A DNA stretch of 64,000 nucleotides from Myxococcales bacterium (lineage in GTDB: Bacteria; Myxococcota_A; Polyangia; Polyangiales; Ga0077539), in NCBI GenBank assembly GCA_030652255.1, contig JAUSAZ010000097.1, positions 124,001-188,000 of the forward strand. The letters run 5' to 3'. The notes beneath the pieces are model-generated. The model searched no databases. It was not told where the DNA came from and worked only from the letters and a program-made list of their open reading frames with translations. Made by a program: the position numbers and the translations under genes. Positions 35,005-42,280 of the stretch are shown in pieces; position 1 is the stretch's first letter, and each line of letters opens with the position of its first letter.

Positions 35005-36567
35005 TTGCGCACGCGCCGATCCACCGCACTCGCCCTGCTCGCGCTCGCCGCCCTGCCGGCCTGCGCCTCGTCCCGCACGACCACCGTCGAGCGCATCGGC
35101 GGCCGCCTGCGCGAGCGACCCTTCGCGTCGCCCACGGCCTACGAGGCCTACCTCCGCGGCGAGCTCGCCGCCGCCCGCGGCGACCTCGCCGAGGCCGACC
35201 GCCAGCTCGGTCTCGCCGCCTTCGCCGACCCGGCAGACCCCTGGATCGCCGCGCGCCGGGTGCACCACCTTCTGGCCGCCGGGCAGCGGGACCGCGCCGT
35301 CGAGCTCGCCCGCGCCGCCACCGGGCGGCACCCCGCCGCCTCGGCCGCCTGGCTGTCCCTCGCCGCGGCGCTCGGTGAGACCCCCGCCACCCTCGTCGAG
35401 CGCGACGACGCCCTGGCCCGCGCCGTGGGCCTCGACCCCGAGGACCCCGAGGTGCGCGCCTCCGCCGTACGCATCGCGTCGCGAGAGCGCGTGACCGACG
35501 CCGCCCCAGCGACGCCGCGTCCTGCGCCCGGGTCGGGCGTCGCCGTGGAGCGCCTCGCGGAGGCGGGGGCCTGGTCGCGCGCGGCCGCGATGCTCGACGC
35601 CGCGCGGCGCCGTCAGCCCGCCGTGGGCGACCGCCTCGGGGCGGCGGTGGCGCACGTCTGCGCGGGCGATCCGCCGCGCGCCCGGGCGGCCCTCGATGCG
35701 CTCTCCCGACGCCGCGGGCCGGTGGACCGCACGACCGTCGCGTGGCTCTGGCTCCGGGCGGGCGAGCGGGGCCGCGCCCGGGAGGAGTCGGCGCTGGCGA
35801 TGGCCGAGGGGGTCACCGGCGCCGCCGCGGTGCGCGCGCAGGCGCTCGCGGCGAGCGACGAGGCGACGCAGGCGCTGCGGGCGGCCGCGCTGGTCGACGC
35901 CGCCGAGCGGGCGCCCGCCGTGGCGCCGGTCGCGCTCGCGCCGTGGGCGGGGCGCTGCGCCCGCTCCGGGCTGATGGGCCGCGCCGAGGGCTCGACGCCC
36001 GGGAGCTCCCTGGGGACGGTGACGGTCGCGCTCGCGGGAGCGCTCGACCGGGCGGGGCACCCTGCGCTCGGCGACCTGGCGATCACCCGCGCGATGCAAC
36101 GCCTGCGAGCGCTGCGGGTCGACGGCGCGGCCGCGAGGGACGCCCTGCGCGCGGCGGCAGCAGTACGGCTCGATCGCCTCGGGCGGTCGCCCGACGCCGC
36201 GTTGGAGGAGGTCGAGACCCCGGAGGGCGGGCTGGCGCGGGCGGCGATGGCGGCGTGGTCGCGCCCCACGGCACGAACGCAGGACGACCTCACGGCGGCC
36301 GCGGGCGACCCGGCGCTGGCGGTGTGGTCGGCCGCGTGGCGGGTGCTGGTGTGCGCGCGCACGCCCGCGGGCTGCGCGGGCGCCGACGTCGAGGCGGCCG
36401 CGGGGATGGTGCGCGCCGCGGTCGACGAGGCCCCGGTGGTGCTCCGCGCGCAGGCGCTGCTCGCGCGCGACCCGTCGGGCCTCGAGCGCGCCGCCGACGC
36501 CGACCCGCGCTCCCCATGGGATGCGTGGGTGCGCGCCCGGCTCTCCCCGGCGGGCGGCGCGCCGTGA
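35005..36567 (+). CDS. Probable lipoprotein with TPR-like repeats
   Basis: A 520-residue protein. The N-terminus MRTRRSTALALLALAALPAC is a lipoprotein signal with lipobox LPAC. Residues about 45-150 contain two or three TPR-like helix pairs (YLRGELAAARGDLAEADRQL, AGQRDRAVELARAATGRHP, LARAVGLDPEDPEVRASAV). The rest is Ala/Arg-rich helical repeat with no recognisable catalytic motif. The start is a TTG at 35005, the only start codon giving the full signal peptide; no Shine-Dalgarno is visible. It is translationally coupled (GTGA, 36564) to a membrane GT-C protein, which suggests joint function in envelope glycan assembly. Confidence 0.78.
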   Translation: MRTRRSTALALLALAALPACASSRTTTVERIGGRLRERPFASPTAYEAYLRGELAAARGDLAEADRQLGLAAFADPADPWIAARRVHHLLAAGQRDRAVELARAATGRHPAASAAWLSLAAALGETPATLVERDDALARAVGLDPEDPEVRASAVRIASRERVTDAAPATPRPAPGSGVAVERLAEAGAWSRAAAMLDAARRRQPAVGDRLGAAVAHVCAGDPPRARAALDALSRRRGPVDRTTVAWLWLRAGERGRAREESALAMAEGVTGAAAVRAQALAASDEATQALRAAALVDAAERAPAVAPVALAPWAGRCARSGLMGRAEGSTPGSSLGTVTVALAGALDRAGHPALGDLAITRAMQRLRALRVDGAAARDALRAAAAVRLDRLGRSPDAALEEVETPEGGLARAAMAAWSRPTARTQDDLTAAAGDPALAVWSAAWRVLVCARTPAGCAGADVEAAAGMVRAAVDEAPVVLRAQALLARDPSGLERAADADPRSPWDAWVRARLSPAGGAP

Positions 36568-38039
36568 GGACCCCGTGGTCACCGCGCGCGCGCCGCGTCG
36601 CGTACGGCCTCGCGCTGGGGGCGGTGGCCGTCGCCGCCGTCGTGCACCTCCGCTCCGAGGGGACTGCGCTGCCCGTCGACGACGCGTACATCACGCTGCA
36701 CAACGCCGAGGTGCTGCGCCGCGGGGTCGACCCGCAGTTCGGCGTGGCCGCGATGGTGGGCGCCACGAGCGCGGTGCACACGGCGCTCGTGGCGCTGCTC
36801 GGGGCGGCGGCGCATGGCGAGGCGGCCGGCTGGCTCGCCGCATGGGCGGGCATCGCGGTGTACGTCACCGGCGCGCTCGCGCTGGCCGAGCGCCACCGCC
36901 TCTCGCGCTGGGACGGCGCGCTGCTCGTCGCCCTGGGCCTGGTCGTCGCGGAGGTGCCGCACCAGCTCACCAACGGCCTGGAGACCGGGCTCGCGATGGG
37001 CGCGCTCGCGTGGTGCCTCGCGCTCACCGAGCCCGGCGCGACGGGCGCGGCGTCGTCGGTGCAGCCGGTGCTCTGCGGGCTGCTGCCGTACATCCGCCCG
37101 GAGCTCTCGGTGGCCTCCGCGGCGCTCCTCGGCACCCGGTGGCTGCGCCTGCGCGCGGGCGGTGCGCTCGACGCCCGTCGGGTGGTCGCCGACCTCGCGC
37201 TGGCCTCCCTCGGCGCGGCCCCCTGGGCGCTGCTCAACCTGGCGCAGCTGGGCTCGCTGGTGCCCTCGACCATCGGCGCGAAGCGGGTGTTCTTCGCGGA
37301 GGGGTGCATCCCGCTGGCGGTGCGCTGGGACTGGGCGAAGCACAACCTCAAGGGCTTCTTCGTCAGCGTGGGCTACCTCTCCCGCGCGCTCGTGCTCTGG
37401 CCGCTCGCCGCCGCGGGGCGCGTCGGGCTGCTCACCGCGGCCGCGCTGGTGCTCGCCTACACCACGCAGTTTCCGGGCGCCCTCGGGCACTACGAGTTCC
37501 GCTACCAGTACGTGCTGGTGCCCTTCGCGCTGGCCGCCCTCGCCGCCGCGCGCGCCCACCCGGCGCGCCTCGTCCGGGGCGTCGCCCTCGCCCTCGCGGT
37601 CGTCTCGCTCGACGTCAGCGCGTGGGACGTGGCCGACCGCTGGGCCCTGCACCGCCAGCGATGCGCGTTCACGCGCGCCGAGCTCGCGGGCGCGGCGACC
37701 TTCGTGCGCACCTCGCTCCCGCGGGGCGCGCGGGTGATGGTGCACGACGTCGGCTACATGGCCTTCGCGGGCGAGCGGGCGATGGTCGACCTCGTGGGCC
37801 TCAAGACCCCCGCCGCGGTCGCCCTGCACCGGCAGCTCACCTGGGCGACGTGCGGCGCGGGGCGCGGTGAGGCGGTGCACCGGCTGGCGCTGGCCACCCG
37901 CCCCACGCACCTCGTGGTGCTCGACTCCTGGGACGCCATCTACCGCATCGTGGACGGGCTGCGCGCGCACGGGTGGCGGGTCGAGCCGGCCCGTCCGACG
38001 GCGCGCTACCTGGTGTTCGCGCTCACGCCGCCGCCCTGA
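36564..38039 (+). CDS. GT-C-like polytopic membrane protein
   Basis: A 491-residue protein with about nine to ten transmembrane segments. The first periplasmic loop carries the Asp pair in LPVDDAYITLHNAEVLRRGV, matching the DD(A) motif of GT-C glycosyltransferases. A soluble C-terminal domain follows (VMVHDVGYMAFAGERAMVDL, then THLVVLDSWDAIYRIVDGL). Overall plan resembles the first third of the 13693-16872 gene and the 58710 gene. The donor is probably a polyprenyl-linked sugar, inferred. It begins with GTG overlapping the stop of the TPR lipoprotein and ends before a terminator hairpin at 38046. Confidence 0.82.
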   Translation: MRTPWSPRARRVAYGLALGAVAVAAVVHLRSEGTALPVDDAYITLHNAEVLRRGVDPQFGVAAMVGATSAVHTALVALLGAAAHGEAAGWLAAWAGIAVYVTGALALAERHRLSRWDGALLVALGLVVAEVPHQLTNGLETGLAMGALAWCLALTEPGATGAASSVQPVLCGLLPYIRPELSVASAALLGTRWLRLRAGGALDARRVVADLALASLGAAPWALLNLAQLGSLVPSTIGAKRVFFAEGCIPLAVRWDWAKHNLKGFFVSVGYLSRALVLWPLAAAGRVGLLTAAALVLAYTTQFPGALGHYEFRYQYVLVPFALAALAAARAHPARLVRGVALALAVVSLDVSAWDVADRWALHRQRCAFTRAELAGAATFVRTSLPRGARVMVHDVGYMAFAGERAMVDLVGLKTPAAVALHRQLTWATCGAGRGEAVHRLALATRPTHLVVLDSWDAIYRIVDGLRAHGWRVEPARPTARYLVFALTPPP

Positions 38040-38045
38040 CACGGA

Positions 38046-38068
38046 GGGTCGCTACGACCCGTTTTCTT
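38046..38068 (+). terminator. Short intrinsic terminator
   Basis: GGGTCG-CTA-CGACCC forms a 6-bp stem with a 3-nt loop, followed directly by GTTTTCTT. It begins 7 bp after the stop of the GT-C gene. The T-run merges with the -35 of the next promoter. Confidence 0.6.
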
Positions 38069-38096
38069 GATCCCCCGGCGGGGTCGTCGGTAGCTT
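38067..38096 (+). promoter_or_regulatory. Candidate promoter of the outer-membrane protein gene
   Basis: TTGATC (38067-38072), 18-bp spacer and TAGCTT (38091-38096). The leader to ATG 38184 would be about 80 nt and carries GAGGGTGAAG at 38168-38177. Confidence 0.45.
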
Positions 38097-38183
38097 GACA
38101 ACCCCGGGGATCCGAAGGAAACAGCGGCCGCTTGGGTGGACCTCGGTGGGCCATCAGGGAATGAGCAGAGGGTGAAGACCAAC

Positions 38184-39011
38184 ATGCGTGGACTAATTTC
38201 AGCGGTGATGGGTACGGCGATCGTGCTGGGCGCGACGGCCGCGAGCGCGCAGGACATCAGCACCACCCAGGTGGCGCCCTCGACGACGACGTCGACCGGC
38301 GCCTCGGTGACGGACACCTCCGGTCCGACCGATCACTCGGTGGTGGTCGGCCACCTGGGCCTCCGCTACTTCGGCTCCGCCGACGTGGCCGCGCTCGGGT
38401 TCAACAACGGCATGATCGTCCGTGGCGGCAGCCGCTCGATCCACACCGTGGGCATGCGCTACTGGCTCAACGGCTCGCTCGGCATCGAGGCTGGCCTCGG
38501 CATCGGCTTCTCCAGCGGCTCCACCACCGTCACCTCGCAGACCGGCGGGATGCAGACCCAGACCCAGTCCGACCAGCCGAACTTCTTCGGCATCGGCCTG
38601 CAGGTCGGCCTGCCCATCATGGTCGCCGAGGCGAAGCACCTCGCCATCCACGTCGACCCGTACCTCTTCTTCCGCTACGGCACGAGCGGCATCACCACCG
38701 GCTCGGGCGACAGCACCCGGGACAACTCGCTCAACGCGATCCAGTTCGGCCTCGGCGCCAACGCGGTCGCCGAGCTCCAGTTCGGCTTCCTCGGCCTGCC
38801 GCAGCTCGGCCTCCAGGCGCAGTTCGGCTTCGGTCTGTCGTACGCCAACGAGAGCACCACCTCGGTGCAGCTCCGCAACAACGACACCGAGACCGGCTCC
38901 CAGTCGGGCTTCGGCATCGGCACCACCATCGGCCCGAACTACGGCCTCGCGGAGATCATCTCCGGCAGCCTCTCGGCCGTCTGGTACTTCGGCGGCACCC
39001 CGGGCCGCTGA
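38184..39011 (+). CDS. Secreted outer-membrane beta-barrel-like protein
   Basis: A 275-residue protein with a signal peptide (MRGLISAVMGTAIVLGATAA, cleavage at SAQD). The rest is Gly/Asn-rich, with alternating hydrophobic and polar residues typical of transmembrane beta-strands (GHLGLRYFGSADVAALGFNN, LGIEAGLGIGFSSG, QFGLGANAVAELQFGFLG, AQFGFGLSYANESTTSVQLR). The C-terminal ending AVWYFGGTPGR lacks the classical terminal Phe. No family is recognised. ATG 38184 has GAGGGTGAAG upstream; GTG 38172 is a less likely alternative. It appears monocistronic, with its own promoter and an upstream terminator. Confidence 0.8.
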   Translation: MRGLISAVMGTAIVLGATAASAQDISTTQVAPSTTTSTGASVTDTSGPTDHSVVVGHLGLRYFGSADVAALGFNNGMIVRGGSRSIHTVGMRYWLNGSLGIEAGLGIGFSSGSTTVTSQTGGMQTQTQSDQPNFFGIGLQVGLPIMVAEAKHLAIHVDPYLFFRYGTSGITTGSGDSTRDNSLNAIQFGLGANAVAELQFGFLGLPQLGLQAQFGFGLSYANESTTSVQLRNNDTETGSQSGFGIGTTIGPNYGLAEIISGSLSAVWYFGGTPGR

Positions 39012-39031
39012 TCGCTCCCCCGCGCTGAAGC

Positions 39032-39904
39032 TCAGCGCCGCCGCCGCGTCCTCGCGGGCGCGGCGCGGAGCGGCTCGTAGAACCTCTCCAGCCCCACCAC
39101 CTCATACGGCTCCTCGCCCCGGGCGACGAAGGCCGCGTTGCGCGCCGCGATCTCATCGAGGATGAGCGGGAAGGCCGCGACGCTCCACGGCAGCGTGTCG
39201 TGCATCAGCAGCACGCCGCCGCGGGGCGCCCGGTCGAGCTCGGCGCGCACGTTGGCGAGCACCCCCTCCGCGGTGTTCACCCGCCAGTCCGAGGAGTCCA
39301 TCGCCCAGAACACCGGGGTGTACCCGCGGGAGAACACCGCCCCCACCGCGCGCGGGTGATGCAACGCCCCGTAAGGGGCGCGGAAGAGCCACACGCGCTC
39401 GCCCAGCACGCCCTGGATGAGCGCCTCGGTGCGGTCGATCTCGAAGCGCAGCGTCGCCTCGGTCATCGTGTCGAGCAGGTCGTGGTGATAGGTGTGGTTG
39501 CCCACGAGGTGACCGTGGCGCCACTCCGTCGCGAGCACCTCGCGGTTGCGCCGGGCCACCTCGCCGTCGCCGTCGAGCCGGTGGCCGGTCACGAAGAAGG
39601 TCGCGCGGATGCCCCGCCGGTCGAGGGTGTCGAGCAGCGCGGGTGTGGTCTCCCAGTTCGGCCCGTCGTCGAAGGTGAACGCGATGCAGCGGCGCTCGCA
39701 GCCGCCGCCCCCGATGAGCCGGCCGCCGCGGAAGCGCTGCGACCAGAGGTTGCTGTCCGCGGGCTTGATCTTGTAGCCGGTGTCGTCGGGGCCGCCGGTG
39801 GCGGAGGCGAGGAGGGGGGCGAGCGCGACCGCCGCGACCGCGGCCATGAGGGCGCGCCGGGCGCGGAGGGAGAAGAGGGATCGATCAGAACGGGATGTCG
39901 TCAT
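39032..39904 (-). CDS. Exported polysaccharide deacetylase (NodB domain)
   Basis: A 290-residue protein with a signal peptide (charged n-region, then ALMAAVAAVALAPLLASA). The NodB homology domain spans about residues 70-270: motif 1 FTFDDGPN (catalytic base and metal Asp), motif 2 GNHTYHHDLL (metal-binding HxxxH), motif 3 RAPYGA and motif 4 with DSSDW, and LLMHD near the end. Such enzymes remove acetyl groups from N-acetylated glycans in the envelope. The gene starts inside the 3' end of ssb (20-bp overlap). ATG 39904 has rare codons only because they are shared with ssb; the shorter alternative (39847) would lack the basic n-region. Confidence 0.9.
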   Translation of the reverse strand: MTTSRSDRSLFSLRARRALMAAVAAVALAPLLASATGGPDDTGYKIKPADSNLWSQRFRGGRLIGGGGCERRCIAFTFDDGPNWETTPALLDTLDRRGIRATFFVTGHRLDGDGEVARRNREVLATEWRHGHLVGNHTYHHDLLDTMTEATLRFEIDRTEALIQGVLGERVWLFRAPYGALHHPRAVGAVFSRGYTPVFWAMDSSDWRVNTAEGVLANVRAELDRAPRGGVLLMHDTLPWSVAAFPLILDEIAARNAAFVARGEEPYEVVGLERFYEPLRAAPARTRRRR

Positions 39905-40400
39905 CACCACCCGCGCCGCCGCCCCCGAAGTCGTCGGGGGGGAAATCATCGGCGTCGGGCTTGGTACCACCACCTGCGGGCGTCGGGCGAGCGGCTCCGG
40001 CCGCGGGCGCCGGGCGTGCCCCGCCGCCGCCAGGACCGGCAGCCCCCCCGCCGCCGTGGCCTTCGCCGCGGTTGCCCAGGAGGATGAGGTTGGTCGCCAC
40101 GATGTCGGTGGCGCTCTTCTTCACGCCGTTGGCGTCTTCGTAGGAGCGGGTCTCGATGCGGCCCTCGACGTACACCCGCGAACCCTTGGAGATGATCTTG
40201 GCCAGCGCCTCGCCGCGCTTGCCCCACAGCACGACGTGGTGCCAGTGGGTGACCTCCTGCCGGGTCTGGTTCTGGTCCATGTACGACTCGGTCGTCGCCA
40301 GGCGGAACTTCAGCACCGGGCGGTTGTTGGTGGTGAAGCGAAGCTCCGGGTCGGCGCCGAGGTTGCCGATGAGCATTGCCTTGTTGAGTCCTTCAGCCAT
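39885..40400 (-). CDS. ssb: Single-stranded DNA-binding protein
   Basis: A 171-residue protein. The N-terminal OB fold covers residues about 5-110 (KAMLIGNLGADPELRFTTNN, VTHWHHVVLWGKRGEALAKI, GSRVYVEGRIETRSYEDANG). A Gly/Pro/Ala-rich linker follows and ends in the acidic tip DDDIPF, the docking site for repair and replication partners. Length and plan are ordinary for bacterial SSB. ATG 40400 begins MAEGLNKAML. The gene has a TTGACC-N18-TACGGT promoter and an upstream perfect inverted repeat, and its last 20 bp are used by the downstream deacetylase gene. Confidence 0.95.
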   Translation of the reverse strand: MAEGLNKAMLIGNLGADPELRFTTNNRPVLKFRLATTESYMDQNQTRQEVTHWHHVVLWGKRGEALAKIISKGSRVYVEGRIETRSYEDANGVKKSATDIVATNLILLGNRGEGHGGGGAAGPGGGGARPAPAAGAARPTPAGGGTKPDADDFPPDDFGGGGAGGDDDIPF

Positions 40401-40449
40401 TGTGGGCCCCGTTTCTCCGGTAGGGCGGGCGTGGCGCCCGTCACGGTTC

Positions 40450-40479
40450 ACCGTAATGGCCTCCCCCGGGGAGGGTCAA
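40450..40479 (-). promoter_or_regulatory. Promoter of ssb
   Basis: Minus-strand TTGACC (40474-40479), 18-bp spacer and TACGGT (40450-40455). Predicted start near 40443, leader of about 43 nt. The same two boxes and spacing occur before the PP2C gene. Confidence 0.6.
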
Positions 40480-40487
40480 CAAGTGGT

Positions 40488-40504
40488 GTGACATAGCCTG
40501 TCAC
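40488..40504. promoter_or_regulatory. Perfect inverted repeat upstream of the ssb promoter
   Basis: GTGACA-TAGCC-TGTCAC, with 6-bp perfect arms and a 5-bp centre, is 8 bp upstream of the -35 of ssb. The position fits an activator or operator site. It does not match a canonical LexA box of E. coli (CTG-N10-CAG). Confidence 0.5.
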
Positions 40505-40540
40505 CCGCTGAAACCATGCCGGGAGTTTGCGTTTCGGGGC

Positions 40541-42226
40541 TCAGTAGTCGGCCGGGGGGCAGGTGTCGCCGTGGCGTCGGCGGTACACCGGCTCGCCGTC
40601 GACGTAGCGCATGAAGCAGTACCCGCGGTCGAGGTACGCGCGCAGCTGGGGGTAGTTGTACATGTACCGCCCGCTCATCGTTCGACCGGCGTCGATGATG
40701 AGCTCGGGCTTCTCGCGCTCGAGGTCGGCGAGCAGCAGGGCGCGGCTGCCCGGCACCACCCGCCGCTCCTCCTCCTCGCGCGTGGCCTGGAACCACGGCA
40801 CCACCCCCGACGGGTACACCGTGTAGACGAAGCGCGAGGCGGGCATGCGCTGCGACGAGAGGTAGGTCTCGGCGCGGAAGCCCCACACGAAGATGCGCTC
40901 GCCGGGGTCGGTGCGCTCGAGCACGTAGCGCACGATGGGGTCGGTGTGCGGGTCCTGGTACCAGCGGTCGGTCTCGCGGCGCAGGCGCACGTTGCGGCTG
41001 AGGTTCCACGAGCAGACGGCGAGGAAGCCGGAGACGCCGAGGACGACGGTGACGGTGCCGATGAAGCGACCCCGCAGCGAGGCCCGCGCCGGGGCGACGG
41101 AGGCCGCGAGCGCGCCGCCGGTCACCACCGCCGCGACGGAGAACACCTCGACGAGGTAGTGCGGGAAGAAGCGCCCCGTGAAGGACGCCCCCACGACGCT
41201 GGCGGCGAGCTGCAGGAACGCCACGAGCGCGCCCGCCTCGGCGCGGAGCCCCGTCCATCGCGGGCCGTCGTGGTCGGCGACGCGGCGCAGCACCCGGGCG
41301 GCGAGCATCCACCCGATGGAGCCCACCACCACGATGCCGAGCAGGTACTTGTCGAGCTGCTCCTTCAGCTTGTCGCGGTAGGAGTTGAGCGTGACCGGGG
41401 CCATGAAGATGTCCCGGCCGTACTGCTGGAAGTAATAGATGAACTCCCGGATGTGCCCGGTGGCGGCGTAGAGGGCGACCACCAGCGCGAAGGGGATCGC
41501 GCCGCCCGCGGCGAAGCGGATGACGTCGCGGGCGCGAGAGCGCCGGGTGGACGCCGGGTCGGTGGTGCCGAGGACGATCCACGCGGCGAGGGGCACGGCG
41601 TGGATGAGGGCCATCTGCTTGCTGAGCGCCGCGCAGGAGGCGAGCACGCCCGCCAGGAGGATGTGGGCGTCGCGGCGGCGCACGGGGCCGCGGGGGTCGT
41701 CGACGTGGCGCATGGCGCGGGCGACGAGCAGCCACGAGGCCAGCGCGAAGACCATCGCGGGGACCTCGCCGTTGTACCCGATGCCGTCCCAGGGGTTGAG
41801 CTCGTAGGTGAAGAAGTAGGTCGACGCGAGCACGGCGATGGCCGCGGCCGCGGGGGTGAAGAGCTCCAGCGCCAGGAGGAAGACCAGCCCCATCGTGGCG
41901 AGCGCGCAGACGAGTGCGAGCACCCGGAGCGGGACCCAGCTCCACATGCCGCCGATGCGCATGGCGAGGGCGGCGAGCCAGTAGGTGATGGGCCCGCGCT
42001 GCGAGACGCCGTCCACGTAGGGGAGCCAGTGGCCGCGGATCATGCGCAGCGCGAGGGCGGCGATGTAGCCCTCGTCGTTGCTGACGGGCGTCGCGTAGGG
42101 GAAGAGGAAGTGCACGTGCGCGCGGATGGTCACCGCGAGGGACACGAGCGCGGCGAGCCCGGTGGGGCCCCACGCGAGGAGGCGCTCGCGGCGGCGGGCG
42201 CGGGGGTCTTCTGCGGCGGTGTTCAT
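40541..42226 (-). CDS. GT-C/GT39-like mannosyltransferase-type membrane protein
   Basis: A 561-residue polytopic protein with about eleven transmembrane helices. The first periplasmic loop has the catalytic-type motif PVSNDEGYIAALALRMIRGH (Asp-Glu pair), as in ArnT or PMT enzymes. The loop with GVSQRGPITYWLAALAMRI is also characteristic. The soluble tail (GERIFVWGFRAETYLSSQRM) resembles the C-terminal domains of this group. It would transfer a polyprenyl-phosphate sugar to lipid or protein outside the cytoplasmic membrane, an inference. It starts 54 bp downstream of an IgGFc-type lipoprotein gene on the same strand and ends 140 bp before ssb, which has its own promoter. Confidence 0.85.
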   Translation of the reverse strand: MNTAAEDPRARRRERLLAWGPTGLAALVSLAVTIRAHVHFLFPYATPVSNDEGYIAALALRMIRGHWLPYVDGVSQRGPITYWLAALAMRIGGMWSWVPLRVLALVCALATMGLVFLLALELFTPAAAAIAVLASTYFFTYELNPWDGIGYNGEVPAMVFALASWLLVARAMRHVDDPRGPVRRRDAHILLAGVLASCAALSKQMALIHAVPLAAWIVLGTTDPASTRRSRARDVIRFAAGGAIPFALVVALYAATGHIREFIYYFQQYGRDIFMAPVTLNSYRDKLKEQLDKYLLGIVVVGSIGWMLAARVLRRVADHDGPRWTGLRAEAGALVAFLQLAASVVGASFTGRFFPHYLVEVFSVAAVVTGGALAASVAPARASLRGRFIGTVTVVLGVSGFLAVCSWNLSRNVRLRRETDRWYQDPHTDPIVRYVLERTDPGERIFVWGFRAETYLSSQRMPASRFVYTVYPSGVVPWFQATREEEERRVVPGSRALLLADLEREKPELIIDAGRTMSGRYMYNYPQLRAYLDRGYCFMRYVDGEPVYRRRHGDTCPPADY

Positions 42227-42280
42227 CGGTGATGGCGCACGGTCGGGACGACGGGGAGGAGTGCGGGCGATGGGGAGCGA

